A DNA stretch of 64,000 nt from Desulfobulbaceae bacterium (GTDB taxonomy: Bacteria; Desulfobacterota; Desulfobulbia; Desulfobulbales; Desulfobulbaceae): contig DNUE01000091.1 of NCBI GenBank assembly GCA_003508005.1, forward strand, positions 8,813 to 72,812, in the 5' to 3' direction. This document shows, piece after piece, positions 18,042 through 27,525 of this stretch. A model generated the notes under the pieces. The model made no database searches. It saw only the letters and a list, made by a program, of their open reading frames with translations, and had not been told where the DNA came from. The position numbers and the translations under genes are program-made. The stretch's first letter is position 1. Each line of letters begins with the position of its first letter.

Positions 18042-19463
18042 TTAGGCTTTGGCCTTAGCGGCTTCAGCTTTGGCCACTGCTTCTTCGATACCGCCCACCA
18101 TGTAAAAGGCGCTTTCCGGCAGGTCATCATGCTTGCCTTCGAGGATCTCCTTGAATCCCCGGACCGTATCTGCCACCTTGCAATACTTGCCGGCGTGTCC
18201 GGTAAAGACCTCTGCGACATGGAACGGTTGTGAGAGAAAACGCTGCACCTTGCGGGCCCGGGACACAGTCAGCTGATCCTCCTCGGAAAGCTCATCCATA
18301 CCCAGGATGGCAATGATGTCCTGCAGTTCCTTGTATTTCTGCAGGGAAACCTGCACACCACGGGCGGTCAGATAGTGATCCTTGCCGACAACATTCGGGT
18401 CAAGGATGCGGGATGTGGAGTCCAGCGGATCAACCGCCGGATAGATTCCAAGCTCGGCAATCTGACGGGAAAGAACGACGGTTCCGTCAAGGTGTGCGAA
18501 GGTAGTCGCCGGCGCGGGGTCAGTCAAGTCGTCAGCCGGTACGTACACGCATTGAACAGCGGTGATTGACCCCTTGGTGGTGGACGTAATACGTTCCTGC
18601 AGAGCACCAAGGTCCGTAGCCAGTGTAGGCTGGTAACCTACCGCCGAGGGAATGCGGCCAAGGAGAGCGGATACCTCGGAGCCGGCCTGGGTGAAACGGA
18701 AGATATTGTCAACGAAGAAGAGCACATCCTGACCTTCCTCATCACGGAAGTACTCCGCAGCGGTCAGTCCGGTAAGCGCTACGCGGGAACGGGCACCCGG
18801 CGGCTCGGTCATCTGGCCGTACACCAAGGCGGCCTTGGGAAGAACGCCCGATTCCTTCATCTCCTTGTACAGATCGTTGCCTTCGCGGGTCCGCTCTCCA
18901 ACACCACAGAACACGGAAATACCACCGTGTTGCATGGCGATGTTGTTGACCATCTCCATCATGATAACGGTCTTGCCGCAACCGGCACCACCGAACAGAC
19001 CCATCTTGCCGCCGCGAGGGAAGGGAACCAGCAGGTCGATAACCTTGATGCCAGTCTCCAGAACGTTGACCTCGGTGTCCTGCTCGGTAAACAAAGGGGC
19101 GGGACGATGAATGGGCATTTTTTTATCAGAGGTGATTGGACCAAGTCCGTCAACAGGACGGCCGACCACGTTCATGATCCGGCCAAGGGCGGGAGCACCA
19201 ACAGGAATCTGAATGGGTGCACCGGCGTCGCGCACAAGCATGCCGCGCACCAAGCCGTCTGTCTGATCCATTGCCACGCAGCGACAGACGTTATCGCCTA
19301 AGTGCAGAGCAACCTCAATGACGAGGTTATCCGGAGTATCGTTAATCGCCGGATTGCTAACGTACAGGGCGTTCTGAATTTCCGGCAGATTCCCAGGCTC
19401 AAATTCAACATCAACGACCGGTCCAATGACCTGAATAATTTTTCCAACGCGCGACTCACCCAT
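18042..19463 (-). CDS. atpD: ATP synthase beta subunit
   Basis: A 473-residue catalytic beta subunit. Walker A is GGAGCGKTV (~155-163), the catalytic Glu lies in GVGERTREGNDLY, Walker B is VLFFVDNIFRF, and the signature PAVDPLDSTSR is present. It forms the three catalytic sites of F1 together with alpha. It ends in an Ala/Lys-rich tail (EAVAKAEAAKAKA). Operon order is atpF'-F-H-A-G-D-C. Confidence 0.98.
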   Translation of the reverse strand: MGESRVGKIIQVIGPVVDVEFEPGNLPEIQNALYVSNPAINDTPDNLVIEVALHLGDNVCRCVAMDQTDGLVRGMLVRDAGAPIQIPVGAPALGRIMNVVGRPVDGLGPITSDKKMPIHRPAPLFTEQDTEVNVLETGIKVIDLLVPFPRGGKMGLFGGAGCGKTVIMMEMVNNIAMQHGGISVFCGVGERTREGNDLYKEMKESGVLPKAALVYGQMTEPPGARSRVALTGLTAAEYFRDEEGQDVLFFVDNIFRFTQAGSEVSALLGRIPSAVGYQPTLATDLGALQERITSTTKGSITAVQCVYVPADDLTDPAPATTFAHLDGTVVLSRQIAELGIYPAVDPLDSTSRILDPNVVGKDHYLTARGVQVSLQKYKELQDIIAILGMDELSEEDQLTVSRARKVQRFLSQPFHVAEVFTGHAGKYCKVADTVRGFKEILEGKHDDLPESAFYMVGGIEEAVAKAEAAKAKA

Positions 19464-19508
19464 TTCCTCTGGCCTCCTCTATAAATGTATATACAAATGT
19501 ATTTATGA

Positions 19509-20381
19509 TCACTTCAGTGCTTCCGCACCACCGACAATATCCATCAGTTCTCTGGTAATTGCTGCCTGACGAGCCTTGTTGTACAACCGAGTAAGGCCAT
19601 GAATCATATCCTTGCAGGCGCTGGTGGCGTTTTCCATGGCAGTCATCCGCGCCGCATGCTCGCTCGCCCCGACTTCCAGCATTGCATGATAAACCTGAAC
19701 ATTGAGATACAGTGGCAACAAAACCTCCATGATCTCACCGGGTTCCGGTTCATAGGTATAGGCGCCGCTGATCTTCTCCAACACCTCGGTCTGAACACCG
19801 GTGACGGGCTTGATCGGGAGGAGCTCTTCTAATTCAGGCTTTTGCACGGCCACTGAATGAAACTTTCCGTACACGATCCTGACCTCATCGCTGCCGCCCG
19901 TCATAAAGTTCTCGGCGACATCCATGGAGATTTCGCGGGCGTTGAACATCTGGAAGGTGCCCATGATGTCAGTGTAGGCTTTGCGGACCTTGCCGGTCTT
20001 CTTGAAAAACTGGTTTCCCTTCTTGCCGACGCAGACAATGCTCACCTTCTTTCCTGCGGTCTCCAAGGACTTGCGCATCCGATCGGCGGTGGAGATGATA
20101 TTGGAATTGAAGCTGCCGCAGAGGCCGCGGTCAGAGGTGACAACCACAATTTCCACGCTCTGAACATCGCGCACCTGCATGAGTGGAAGATTACCGCCTT
20201 CCATGCCTCCGGAGAGGTTGCTCATTGCCGCCGCGAACTTCTGGCTGTAGGGGCGGAAGCGCTCCATCTTCTCCTGAGCACCGCGCAGTTTCGCCGAGGC
20301 AACCATGTTCATTGCCTTGGTGATCTGCGCGGTCTTCTTGACACCCTGTATCTTGTTTTTGACGTCTTTTAATCCAGGCAT
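19509..20381 (-). CDS. atpG: ATP synthase gamma subunit
   Basis: A 290-residue gamma subunit. The N-terminal helix KDVKNKIQGVKKTAQITKAM and the C-terminal helix (ASEHAARMTAMENATSACKD) form the rotating coiled coil. The middle has the conserved VVVTSDRGLCGSFN. It rotates inside the alpha3beta3 head. It follows atpA after an 18-bp gap and precedes atpD by 45 bp. Confidence 0.97.
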   Translation of the reverse strand: MPGLKDVKNKIQGVKKTAQITKAMNMVASAKLRGAQEKMERFRPYSQKFAAAMSNLSGGMEGGNLPLMQVRDVQSVEIVVVTSDRGLCGSFNSNIISTADRMRKSLETAGKKVSIVCVGKKGNQFFKKTGKVRKAYTDIMGTFQMFNAREISMDVAENFMTGGSDEVRIVYGKFHSVAVQKPELEELLPIKPVTGVQTEVLEKISGAYTYEPEPGEIMEVLLPLYLNVQVYHAMLEVGASEHAARMTAMENATSACKDMIHGLTRLYNKARQAAITRELMDIVGGAEALK

Positions 20382-20399
20382 GGGACCCTCTCCTTCTGA

Positions 20400-21923
20400 T
20401 TAGTTGAGTCCCTTTGTTGCCTTGAAGGTTTGTCCAAAGGTAGTCATGGTCTTCTTCATTTTCTCTTCCAGGGCTGGAGAAATTATCTTCTGCTCTTTCA
20501 TCTCGGAGAAAATGGTGGGTTCGTTGGTCTCTATGTAAGTATACAGTTCCTTCTCATATTCAGCCAGTGCTGCCACTGGCAGTGAATCCAGGAAGCCCTT
20601 GGCACCGGCGAAGAGGATGGTGACCTGCTTTTCCATGGGCAGGGGCTGGTACTGGGGCTGCTTGAGGATCTCAACCAGTCGTTCGCCGCGGGTCAGCTGG
20701 GCCTGGGTCGCAGCATCAAGGTCAGAGCCGAAGCCTGCAAAAGCAGCCAACTCACGGTACTGGGCCAGATCGAGGCGAAGCGTGCCGGCGACCTGCTTCA
20801 TGGCCTTAACCTGGGCAGCGCCACCGACGCGGGAGACAGAAAGGCCGACGTTGATGGCCGGACGGACACCGGCAAAAAAGAGACTCGGCTCCAGGTACAC
20901 CTGGCCGTCGGTGATGGAAATAACGTTGGTCGGAATATAGGCGGAAACGTCGCCTGCCTGGGTTTCGATGATCGGCAGGGCGGTCAGCGAGCCAGCGCCC
21001 AGTTCATCGTTGACCTTGGAGGAGCGCTCAAGCAGACGGGAGTGGTTGAAGAAGATGTCTCCGGGGTAGGCCTCGCGTCCAGGCGGGCGGCGCAACAGCA
21101 GGGAAAGCTCACGATAGGATACCGCCTGCTTGGACAGATCATCATAGATGATCAGGGCATGCTGGCCGTTATCCCGGTAGTATTCACCCATTGCGCAACC
21201 GGAAAAGGCGGAGACATACTGCATTGGGGCGGGATCGGAGGCGCAGGCAGCAACAACCGTGGTGTACTCCATGGCGCCGTGCTTGCGCAGGGCCTCCACC
21301 ACCAGGGCCACGGTGGACTTCTTCTGGCCGATGGCCACATAAATGCAGTGCACATCAGTTTCCTTCTGGGCGATAATGGCATCAATGCAGACTGCGGTCT
21401 TGCCGATCTGGCGGTCACCAATAATCAGCTCGCGCTGGCCGCGACCGACCGGGGTCATGGCGTCAATGGCCTTGAGGCCCGTATAGCAGGGCTCATGCAC
21501 GCTTTTGCGGGCGATAACGCCAGGGGCGATCATTTCGATCTTGCGGGTCAACTTGGCATTGATCGGACCCTTGCCGTCAATGGGCTGGCCGATGCCGTCC
21601 ACAACCCGGCCATTCATTTCCGGCCCCACCGGAACTTCGGCAATCCTGCCGGTCCGCTTGACAATGTCGCCTTCCTTGATGTAGCGCACATCGCCAAGGA
21701 CCGCGCAACCGACGTTGTCCTCTTCAAGGTTCAAGGCAAGCCCGAAAATGCCACCTGGGAACTCGAGGAGTTCCATGGCCTGACAATTTTCCACACCGTA
21801 CACACGGGCTATACCGTCCCCTACCGAAAGAACCGTCCCTGTTTCTTTCAGGTCGATGTCCGTCTGGTAGCCCGCAATTTGATCTCTGATGATCTGACTG
21901 ATTTCTGAGGCTTTGATCTGCAT
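20400..21923 (-). CDS. atpA: ATP synthase alpha subunit
   Basis: A 507-residue alpha subunit. It shows the N-terminal delta-binding segment, Walker A GDRQIGKTA (~169-177), LIIYDDLSKQAVSYRE, and the signature PAINVGLSVSRVGG. It provides the non-catalytic nucleotide sites of F1. Only 4 bp separate it from atpH. Confidence 0.98.
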   Translation of the reverse strand: MQIKASEISQIIRDQIAGYQTDIDLKETGTVLSVGDGIARVYGVENCQAMELLEFPGGIFGLALNLEEDNVGCAVLGDVRYIKEGDIVKRTGRIAEVPVGPEMNGRVVDGIGQPIDGKGPINAKLTRKIEMIAPGVIARKSVHEPCYTGLKAIDAMTPVGRGQRELIIGDRQIGKTAVCIDAIIAQKETDVHCIYVAIGQKKSTVALVVEALRKHGAMEYTTVVAACASDPAPMQYVSAFSGCAMGEYYRDNGQHALIIYDDLSKQAVSYRELSLLLRRPPGREAYPGDIFFNHSRLLERSSKVNDELGAGSLTALPIIETQAGDVSAYIPTNVISITDGQVYLEPSLFFAGVRPAINVGLSVSRVGGAAQVKAMKQVAGTLRLDLAQYRELAAFAGFGSDLDAATQAQLTRGERLVEILKQPQYQPLPMEKQVTILFAGAKGFLDSLPVAALAEYEKELYTYIETNEPTIFSEMKEQKIISPALEEKMKKTMTTFGQTFKATKGLN

Positions 21924-21927
21924 TTGA

Positions 21928-22473
21928 CTACTCTCTCCCCTTGATAGATTCTTTTAATCCATTAAGTTGCGTTCTTATACTGCCATCGACGACCAGATCT
22001 CCTACCTTGGCGATGATCCCGCCGATGATGGAGGGATCAACCTGAGTTTCCAGGATCACCTTGTTGCCGGTAATCTTTTCCAGCGTCGCCTGAATCTTTT
22101 CCTGCAAGGCCTTGTCCAGCTCGATGGCGGAAACCACCGTGCCGTGGCTTATATTCTGCGCGTTGTCCACCATGACCTGCATTTCATGAGCGATATCCGG
22201 CAGGATATCTGCCCGCTGGCGCTCCACCAGCAGGTTCAAAAAGGCGGTGAAAATGGTATCACCCTCAGCGGACTTCGCGATGCTGGCCATAACCTTCTTC
22301 CTTGCATCCAGGGGATACAGGGGATTGGTCAGAGAATCTCCCACCTCGGGGATTTCAGTGTACAATGCGCCAATGGCTGAAAGGGACTGACTGTACGTCT
22401 TATAGTTATCCTGCTGCTTGCCAAGAGAGAAAAGGGCCTTGGCATACCGGCGCGCTAAGATTGTCTGTCTCAC
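21928..22473 (-). CDS. atpH: ATP synthase delta subunit
   Basis: A 181-residue delta subunit (OSCP-type) linking the peripheral stalk to the top of F1. It starts ILARRYAKALFSLGK and has the C-terminal signature DPSIIGGIIAKVGDLVVDGSIRTQL (quoted in part: IIGGIIAKVGDLVVDGS). It overlaps the end of atpF by 4 bp, implying coupled translation. Confidence 0.96.
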   Translation of the reverse strand: MRQTILARRYAKALFSLGKQQDNYKTYSQSLSAIGALYTEIPEVGDSLTNPLYPLDARKKVMASIAKSAEGDTIFTAFLNLLVERQRADILPDIAHEMQVMVDNAQNISHGTVVSAIELDKALQEKIQATLEKITGNKVILETQVDPSIIGGIIAKVGDLVVDGSIRTQLNGLKESIKGRE

Positions 22474-23189
22474 TGTACGGCACCTATTCTGTCAAGATAT
22501 TGTTCGGTAATCTTTACCTGATCTTCCGGGGTCAGGTTCTTCACGATCAATTCTTTCGCCATGGCGGCAGCCTGGTCGGCTATATCATCGCGCAAGGCCC
22601 GTTTGGCCTCGACAACCTCAGCCTGGATGGCAGCTTCCGCCTGCCGTTTTATATCTTCCGCGGCCTTTTCGGCATCAGCAAGGATCTTCACCTTTTCATT
22701 CTCGGCTTGGGCGATGGCACGCTGGACAATACCCTCCATCTCCTTCTCCATGCCTGCCAAGCGGGCCTCAAACTCCTTGTAGGAGCGCTCTGCCGCATTG
22801 CGCTTTTCCTGCAGGGTCTCCAACTCGTTGATGACCTGCTGCCGGCGTCCACTCAGGGCATTTCCGATGGGCTTGGCCAGAAACTTTATCAGGATAATAA
22901 GCAGGGCGATAAAGTTTACCGTCCTCCAGAAAAGATCCTTCAGCTTGGCCGAGGTGATGCTGCTGCCATGTCCACCCGCGTCGCCATGTCCCTCGACCGC
23001 ACCATGCCCCCCTGCTGCAGCAGCATGCGGATCAGCCGCCACTGCCGAATGACCGGCATCAGCAGCAAGTGCAGCCGCCGGCCCGCCATGTCCTTCCCCG
23101 GCCTGTGCTGAGGCCAGGGCGAATGCCGCACCGCCCAGCAGGACAAACAGTATCAGCGGCAGAACAATCTTTGTCACTTTACCCCTCAT
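22470..23189 (-). CDS. atpF: ATP synthase b subunit with His/Gly-rich N-terminal extension
   Basis: A 239-residue peripheral-stalk b subunit, long for the family (about 156 in E. coli). Residues 1-~30 form a hydrophobic leader. Residues ~31-78 are a low-complexity His/Gly/Ala segment (GEGHGG, GGHGAVEGHGDAGGHG). The usual membrane helix follows (FWRTVNFIALLIILIKFLAKP), then the long charged dimerisation helix. Topology suggests the His-rich part is periplasmic, where it could bind metal or protons; that is inference. It overlaps both atpF' and atpH by 4 bp. Confidence 0.93.
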   Translation of the reverse strand: MRGKVTKIVLPLILFVLLGGAAFALASAQAGEGHGGPAAALAADAGHSAVAADPHAAAAGGHGAVEGHGDAGGHGSSITSAKLKDLFWRTVNFIALLIILIKFLAKPIGNALSGRRQQVINELETLQEKRNAAERSYKEFEARLAGMEKEMEGIVQRAIAQAENEKVKILADAEKAAEDIKRQAEAAIQAEVVEAKRALRDDIADQAAAMAKELIVKNLTPEDQVKITEQYLDRIGAVQ

Positions 23190-23617
23190 GCTTCCAGGCT
23201 CCTTCCAAGAATCTTTGCTGCCATAGCTTTGGCAAAATCAGACGCACCATCCTGCAGTTCCTTCTGAGCTCCGGCAACCTGCGAACGGATATCAGCCAAC
23301 TGCTTCTCCTTATTGCTGTCAGACTCGGCCCGAATCGCTTCAAGCTTTTTGGCGCCGACAGACTGGGCCTCGTTACGCGCCCCATCCAGGGCCTCTTTTG
23401 CCCGGGCGCTTGCCTCCCGCATCTTCCGGTCAACCTCTTCCTGACGATGGCGGGCGTTCTCCTCGAACTGGGCGACGTCCTTCTGCAGGGATTCCATTTT
23501 TTCCTGACGCTTGCGGAGGATTGCCTGCACCGGCTTGTAGAGAATGGCATTGAGCACAAACATCAACACGATCATGTTGATGATGTGGATGAACATCGTG
23601 ATATCTATCGTGATCAT
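23186..23617 (-). CDS. atpF': ATP synthase b' subunit
   Basis: A 143-residue b-type subunit with one N-terminal membrane helix (FIHIINMIVLMFVLNAILYKP) and a long Gln/Glu/Lys/Arg-rich coiled coil. It is a paralogue of the following atpF gene, so the peripheral stalk is probably a b/b' heterodimer. This is known in several deltaproteobacterial, cyanobacterial and alphaproteobacterial ATPases. It is the first gene of the operon and overlaps atpF by 4 bp. The a and c genes (atpB, atpE) are absent and must lie elsewhere. Confidence 0.95.
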   Translation of the reverse strand: MITIDITMFIHIINMIVLMFVLNAILYKPVQAILRKRQEKMESLQKDVAQFEENARHRQEEVDRKMREASARAKEALDGARNEAQSVGAKKLEAIRAESDSNKEKQLADIRSQVAGAQKELQDGASDFAKAMAAKILGRSLEA

Positions 23618-23695
23618 TCCAACTGCTCCTGATTACTCAAAAATTGTTGGTTCTTCCACCTTGAAAGTGAATGATGGTTCAGCCTTCGAAGTGGA

Positions 23696-23724
23696 TAACT
23701 ACTGAAATTTCGCCCTGCTGTCAA
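23696..23724 (-). promoter_or_regulatory. Likely sigma70 promoter of the ATP synthase operon
   Basis: On the minus strand a perfect TTGACA -35 (23719-23724) is followed after 17 bp by TAGTTAT at the -10 position. It lies about 80 bp upstream of atpF'. The -10 is weak. Confidence 0.5.
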
Positions 23725-23841
23725 TCGGTTTTTTTGTAAAAAATACTACGGCCGAACCGCCGAAAACAAAACTGTACCACATTGTGCTTGCTTCAAGACG
23801 AAATAACTGCGCAAGCTGGACTGCCGGTTATCCTCGTCCGA

Positions 23842-24837
23842 TCAATTTCCGGTCTTGAGCCAGGCAACAAGCCTGTTAATTCCTTCCGCCGTTGACAAAC
23901 GCGGGGAGTAAGCGAGCAGATTTCTGGCCTTGTCAATGGAAAACCAGTGGGACAGGGCCAGCTGTTCGGCCAGGAACCTGGTCATTGGCGGCTCGTCACT
24001 GCGGCGAAGCAGAGAAAAGAAGATTTCCAGCAGACGACCTGCCAGCAGGGCTCTGGCAAGCGGTACCCGGCGGGTGACCGGTTGTACACGTACCCGGGCG
24101 AAGAGCGCGTTGATCCATTCCCACAGCACCACCGGCTCGCCCTGGGAGATAAAAAATACCTCACCAGCGGCGCTAGCAGGTCCCGCAAGATTTTCAGCCG
24201 CCAGAAGATGAGCATCGGCCACATTATCAATGTAGGAGATATCCACCCGGTTGCGGCCGCTGCCGACAATGCGCAAACTCCCCTGCCGGCCCCGCTCAAG
24301 CAGGCGAGGGATGATCTGGGTGTCGCCCGGACCCCAGATCAAGTGAGGCCGAAGCGCAGTGGTACGCAGTTTCTCGGAGTTCGCAGTCAGAACCTTCTGC
24401 TCGGCAATAATCTTGGTCGAGGCGTAGTGACAGAGGGGGGTTTCGCTGTAGGGGAGGGTTTCGTCGCCCCCCTCGATATCCTGGCCGGCAAAAACCACGC
24501 TGGGCGTGCTGGTATGGACCAGCACCCGGACCCCCTGGCTCCGGCAGGCGGCGAGCACGTTCTCGGTGCCGGTAACGTTCACAGAATCATATTCCGCGTA
24601 GCTGCCCCAGATGCCTGCCTTGGCCGCCACGTGAAATACCGTGTCATGCCCCGCGACTGCCTGGATCATGAATTCCCGGTCGCGGATATCGCCGACCAGG
24701 CAGCGGGCACCCAGCTCTTCAGCCGCAGGATAGCGATGGCGGCCGACCACCGAGGTTTCAATTCCCCGCTCACGCAGCTTGCGCACCACCGCCAGCCCGA
24801 CAAACCCGCCCCCCCCGGTGACCAGCGCCTTATGCAT
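23842..24837 (-). CDS. oleD: OleD, NADPH-dependent 2-alkyl-3-oxoacid reductase
   Basis: An extended short-chain dehydrogenase of 331 residues. The Rossmann motif is TGGGGFVG (~7-14), the catalytic set is Ser110/Thr111 region with Tyr138-x3-Lys142 (YASTK), and LRPHLIWGPGD is typical of the 3-beta-HSD-like branch. In head-to-head olefin synthesis OleD reduces the OleA product to a 2-alkyl-3-hydroxyacid. I chose the ATG at 24837, which gives the normal MHKALVTGGGG start; a TTG at 24861 is possible. It follows oleC after a 163-bp gap containing a GATACC array, and ends the cluster. Confidence 0.9.
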   Translation of the reverse strand: MHKALVTGGGGFVGLAVVRKLRERGIETSVVGRHRYPAAEELGARCLVGDIRDREFMIQAVAGHDTVFHVAAKAGIWGSYAEYDSVNVTGTENVLAACRSQGVRVLVHTSTPSVVFAGQDIEGGDETLPYSETPLCHYASTKIIAEQKVLTANSEKLRTTALRPHLIWGPGDTQIIPRLLERGRQGSLRIVGSGRNRVDISYIDNVADAHLLAAENLAGPASAAGEVFFISQGEPVVLWEWINALFARVRVQPVTRRVPLARALLAGRLLEIFFSLLRRSDEPPMTRFLAEQLALSHWFSIDKARNLLAYSPRLSTAEGINRLVAWLKTGN

Positions 24838-24892
24838 TCCCTGCCCGTCTTTCAGCAACAAACGCTGCTGTATCCATCCGCATTACCAATTT

Positions 24893-24927
24893 CGATACCG
24901 ATACCGATGCCGACCCCGACACCGATG
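24893..24927. repeat. GATACC/GATGCC hexanucleotide-like array, site 1
   Basis: A 35-bp run of imperfect 6-bp units of the type GATACC, GATGCC, GACCCC, GACACC in the oleC-oleD gap. Related arrays occur at 28605-28677 and 49581-49632. Confidence 0.7.
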
Positions 24928-25000
24928 TTATCTGACGACCTGCATCCATCTCGTTTCAGCATTGTTGTTATGACGCCTGACCGGCACAACCTGCCGGGCC

Positions 25001-26647
25001 TCAGCCCTGCTCAGCCAGCTGATCCGCTGCCCACGCCGCCAGCTTCTCCCGGAAAATCTTGGCATTATGGCGGATATCCACCGGAAAGGCAGGATGCACG
25101 AGAAAGGTGGAGATGGAGCGGGTCAGCTCATTCCCCTGCGCCAGTTCACCCAGCTCCAGCATGAGCCGGTCGGTCCGCTTGTGGCCTTCGGCCAGCTCTA
25201 CGATCAGCACCGGCCACTGCTCTCCCGTCTTGCCCACCCCGACAAGGGCGGAACGGCGTACGGCAGGGTGCTCGTTGAAGATCGACTCACAGGGAATGGT
25301 ATAGAGCACGCCGCCTGCGGTGCGCACCCGATGGGCCTTGCGGCCGCAGAACCACAATCTGCTCTGATCGTCCAGGTACCCCATGTCGCCCAGGCGGTGC
25401 CAGAAGCCCGTACCGTCCGGAATCTTTGCTGCCCTGGTTTCCGCCTCGTCATGGTCATAGGCCCGGCTCACCACCGGGCCGCTGACAACTATTTCGCCTA
25501 TGCTGCCCGCCGGCAGCTCCCTGACCTGGTCCCAGGAGGCAATGGGTCCGGCGACCGGCTCTATGATTTTCAGCCGGATCCCCGGAAGTACCCGTCCCAC
25601 GCAGGTGCCGCTGCCCTGCCGGCTCTGTTGCCAGGTCTCGGCCAGGATCTCCCGACCAGTGATGGAGACGATGGGCAGGCACTCAGTGGCCCCGTAGGGG
25701 GTATGGATTTCGCCGTCCGGGGCCATGATCCGCCGTACCCGGTCGACCAGTTCGCCCGGGACCGGGGCCCCTGCCATCAGGATCTTCTTTACCGGCAGGA
25801 TCAGGCCCTGCTCCAGGCAGTAGCGGCTGACCACGTTCCAGATGGCAGGCGAGCCGAAGGAAAAGGTGACTTTTTGTTCAAGGATCGAGCGGACAAACTT
25901 TTCCGGATTCACTCGGGCCGGATGCGCCGGATCCATCTCCGGAATCACCGCCTTTGCCCCCAAAGCCGTAGAAAAAAGCGCGAAGAGAGGAAAGCCGGGC
26001 TGATCCACCTCGCCTGGTCCGATCCCGTAATAATCGCGGATCAGCTGGAGCTGCGCATGGAAAATACCGTGCGTATAACAGACGCCTTTGGGCGGCCCGG
26101 TAGAACCCGTGGTGAAAATGACGGCGGCCGGGTCTTCCGGTTCGGCGGTAAAAATTTCTGTTCTGCTGCCGGCGGCAGGCACCCTGATCGTGGCGAGAGC
26201 TGTCCCCAGCAGGCCCAGCGATGTGCCCACGCAGATTCGCGTCCTGACCGTCCGAAAAGGTGCTGGACGAAACCTGCTCAGCAGCTGCACTGCCGGAATG
26301 GCGACCAGAACCTCGGGCCTGACCCGGCCGATGCAGCGCAGCAGATTTTTGAAGCCCATGCCAGGATCAATGAGAATGATTACCGCACCCAGGCGGAACA
26401 GGGCAAAGGTCAAACAGACAAACTCCATGGAAGGAGGAACCATGAGCATGACCCGCTGACCACGGCTTATCCCCTGCTGCGTGAGAGCGTCAGCGTAACC
26501 TTCGGCGCGGGCCTGCAGCTCGCCAAATGTCCAGTTCCGGTAGCCCGCCCCCGCCCGGCAGACAAGCCCAGCCTCCTTCCACTGCGCGGTCGCCACTTGC
26601 TCCAGGGCCAGGGCGATGTTGCAGCCTCCTTTCTGCATTTTGTTCAT
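25001..26647 (-). CDS. oleC: OleC, acyl-AMP-ligase-type beta-lactone synthetase
   Basis: A 548-residue ANL-superfamily enzyme. The phosphate loop is TTGSTGPPKG (~178-187), the A5-type motif is TPYGATECLP, the core Asp lies in WHRLGDMGYLD, and the C-terminal Lys segment is RHNAKIFREKLA. OleC enzymes use ATP to convert 2-alkyl-3-hydroxyacids to cis-beta-lactones rather than acyl-CoA. The frame runs open to 26776, but the ATG at 26647 overlaps the oleB stop as ATGA and gives a normal length, so it is preferred. Neighbours oleB and oleD support the call over a generic fatty-acid CoA ligase. Confidence 0.9.
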   Translation of the reverse strand: MNKMQKGGCNIALALEQVATAQWKEAGLVCRAGAGYRNWTFGELQARAEGYADALTQQGISRGQRVMLMVPPSMEFVCLTFALFRLGAVIILIDPGMGFKNLLRCIGRVRPEVLVAIPAVQLLSRFRPAPFRTVRTRICVGTSLGLLGTALATIRVPAAGSRTEIFTAEPEDPAAVIFTTGSTGPPKGVCYTHGIFHAQLQLIRDYYGIGPGEVDQPGFPLFALFSTALGAKAVIPEMDPAHPARVNPEKFVRSILEQKVTFSFGSPAIWNVVSRYCLEQGLILPVKKILMAGAPVPGELVDRVRRIMAPDGEIHTPYGATECLPIVSITGREILAETWQQSRQGSGTCVGRVLPGIRLKIIEPVAGPIASWDQVRELPAGSIGEIVVSGPVVSRAYDHDEAETRAAKIPDGTGFWHRLGDMGYLDDQSRLWFCGRKAHRVRTAGGVLYTIPCESIFNEHPAVRRSALVGVGKTGEQWPVLIVELAEGHKRTDRLMLELGELAQGNELTRSISTFLVHPAFPVDIRHNAKIFREKLAAWAADQLAEQG

Positions 26648-27525
26648 GCCGACGACTCCAGGGAAAGGAGAAAATCCCCGACCCGCCGCATAATTTCCGG
26701 GAAGGCGTCCTCCAGCAGGTAATGGCCGGCCGCAGGGTAATAATGACACTGCGCCTTGGGAAAGCGGCGGCGCCACTCCTGGTAAAACACATCATTGAAA
26801 CAGAAATCCATTCCGCCCCAGCAAATGAGCATGGGCTTACCGGACAGGTGTTCAAGCCCCGCCTCTATCTGCACAAGTGTCGGCCAGGAGGGATGGCCCG
26901 GTTGCAGGGGGATGTCCTGGACAAAGCGGTGCAATGCCACCCGATTGGCCCAGGAATCGTAAGGCGCGAGAAACCCGGCCGCCACCTCCGGCGCCATTCT
27001 CTTTGCCACTGCCATGTAAATAGCGCCCCGGGCGAAGAGATTCAGGCTCCGCACCAGGAAGGCCCCGAGCAGGGGCCAGCGGCAGACCGCGATCCGCAGC
27101 GGGATCCTGGTTGACCTGAACGCTGCGGTGTTCATGACCACCAGGCCGGCCACTCTGTCCAGGTTCCTCACCGCCCAGCCCATGCCGATGGCCCCGCCCC
27201 AGTCATGCACCACCAGCACGCAGCGGCCGATGCCCCGTTGCGCCAGCACCTGTTCCAGGTTGGCGATGTGATCAGTCAGCCGGTAGGGATAATGTTGCGG
27301 TTTGTCGGACAGCCCACAACCCAGGTGATCCGGGGCAAGACAGCGATAGTTTCCGCGCAGGCCGAGGATCAGCCGGCGATAGAGATAGGACCAGGAAGGA
27401 TTGCCGTGGAGCATGACCACCGGCATACCCTGGCCCTCTTCCACGCAGGAAATCCGGTGGTTGCCTGCCACGGTGACACTCACCGGCGCAAAGGGATACT
27501 GGGCAAGAGGGGGTGACAACGTCAT
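26644..27525 (-). CDS. oleB: OleB, beta-lactone decarboxylase (alpha/beta hydrolase)
   Basis: A 293-residue alpha/beta hydrolase of the haloalkane-dehalogenase-like group. The oxyanion motif is HGNPSWSYLYR, the nucleophile elbow VVHDWGGAIG has Asp108 instead of Ser, and the catalytic His268 is in AAGHYLLED. OleB decarboxylates beta-lactones to cis-olefins. The ATG at 27525 overlaps the oleA stop (TGATG); two upstream GTG codons are also in frame. The 4-bp overlap with oleC indicates coupled translation. Confidence 0.92.
   Translation of the reverse strand: MTLSPPLAQYPFAPVSVTVAGNHRISCVEEGQGMPVVMLHGNPSWSYLYRRLILGLRGNYRCLAPDHLGCGLSDKPQHYPYRLTDHIANLEQVLAQRGIGRCVLVVHDWGGAIGMGWAVRNLDRVAGLVVMNTAAFRSTRIPLRIAVCRWPLLGAFLVRSLNLFARGAIYMAVAKRMAPEVAAGFLAPYDSWANRVALHRFVQDIPLQPGHPSWPTLVQIEAGLEHLSGKPMLICWGGMDFCFNDVFYQEWRRRFPKAQCHYYPAAGHYLLEDAFPEIMRRVGDFLLSLESSA

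Noticed and set aside
25067..26722. 551-codon plus-strand frame opposite oleC
   Set aside because: Antisense artefact of a GC-rich gene; no recognisable domain or start site.
26648..26776. Longer N-terminus for OleC
   Set aside because: Overlaps oleB coding sequence; the ATGA junction at 26647 is the natural start.
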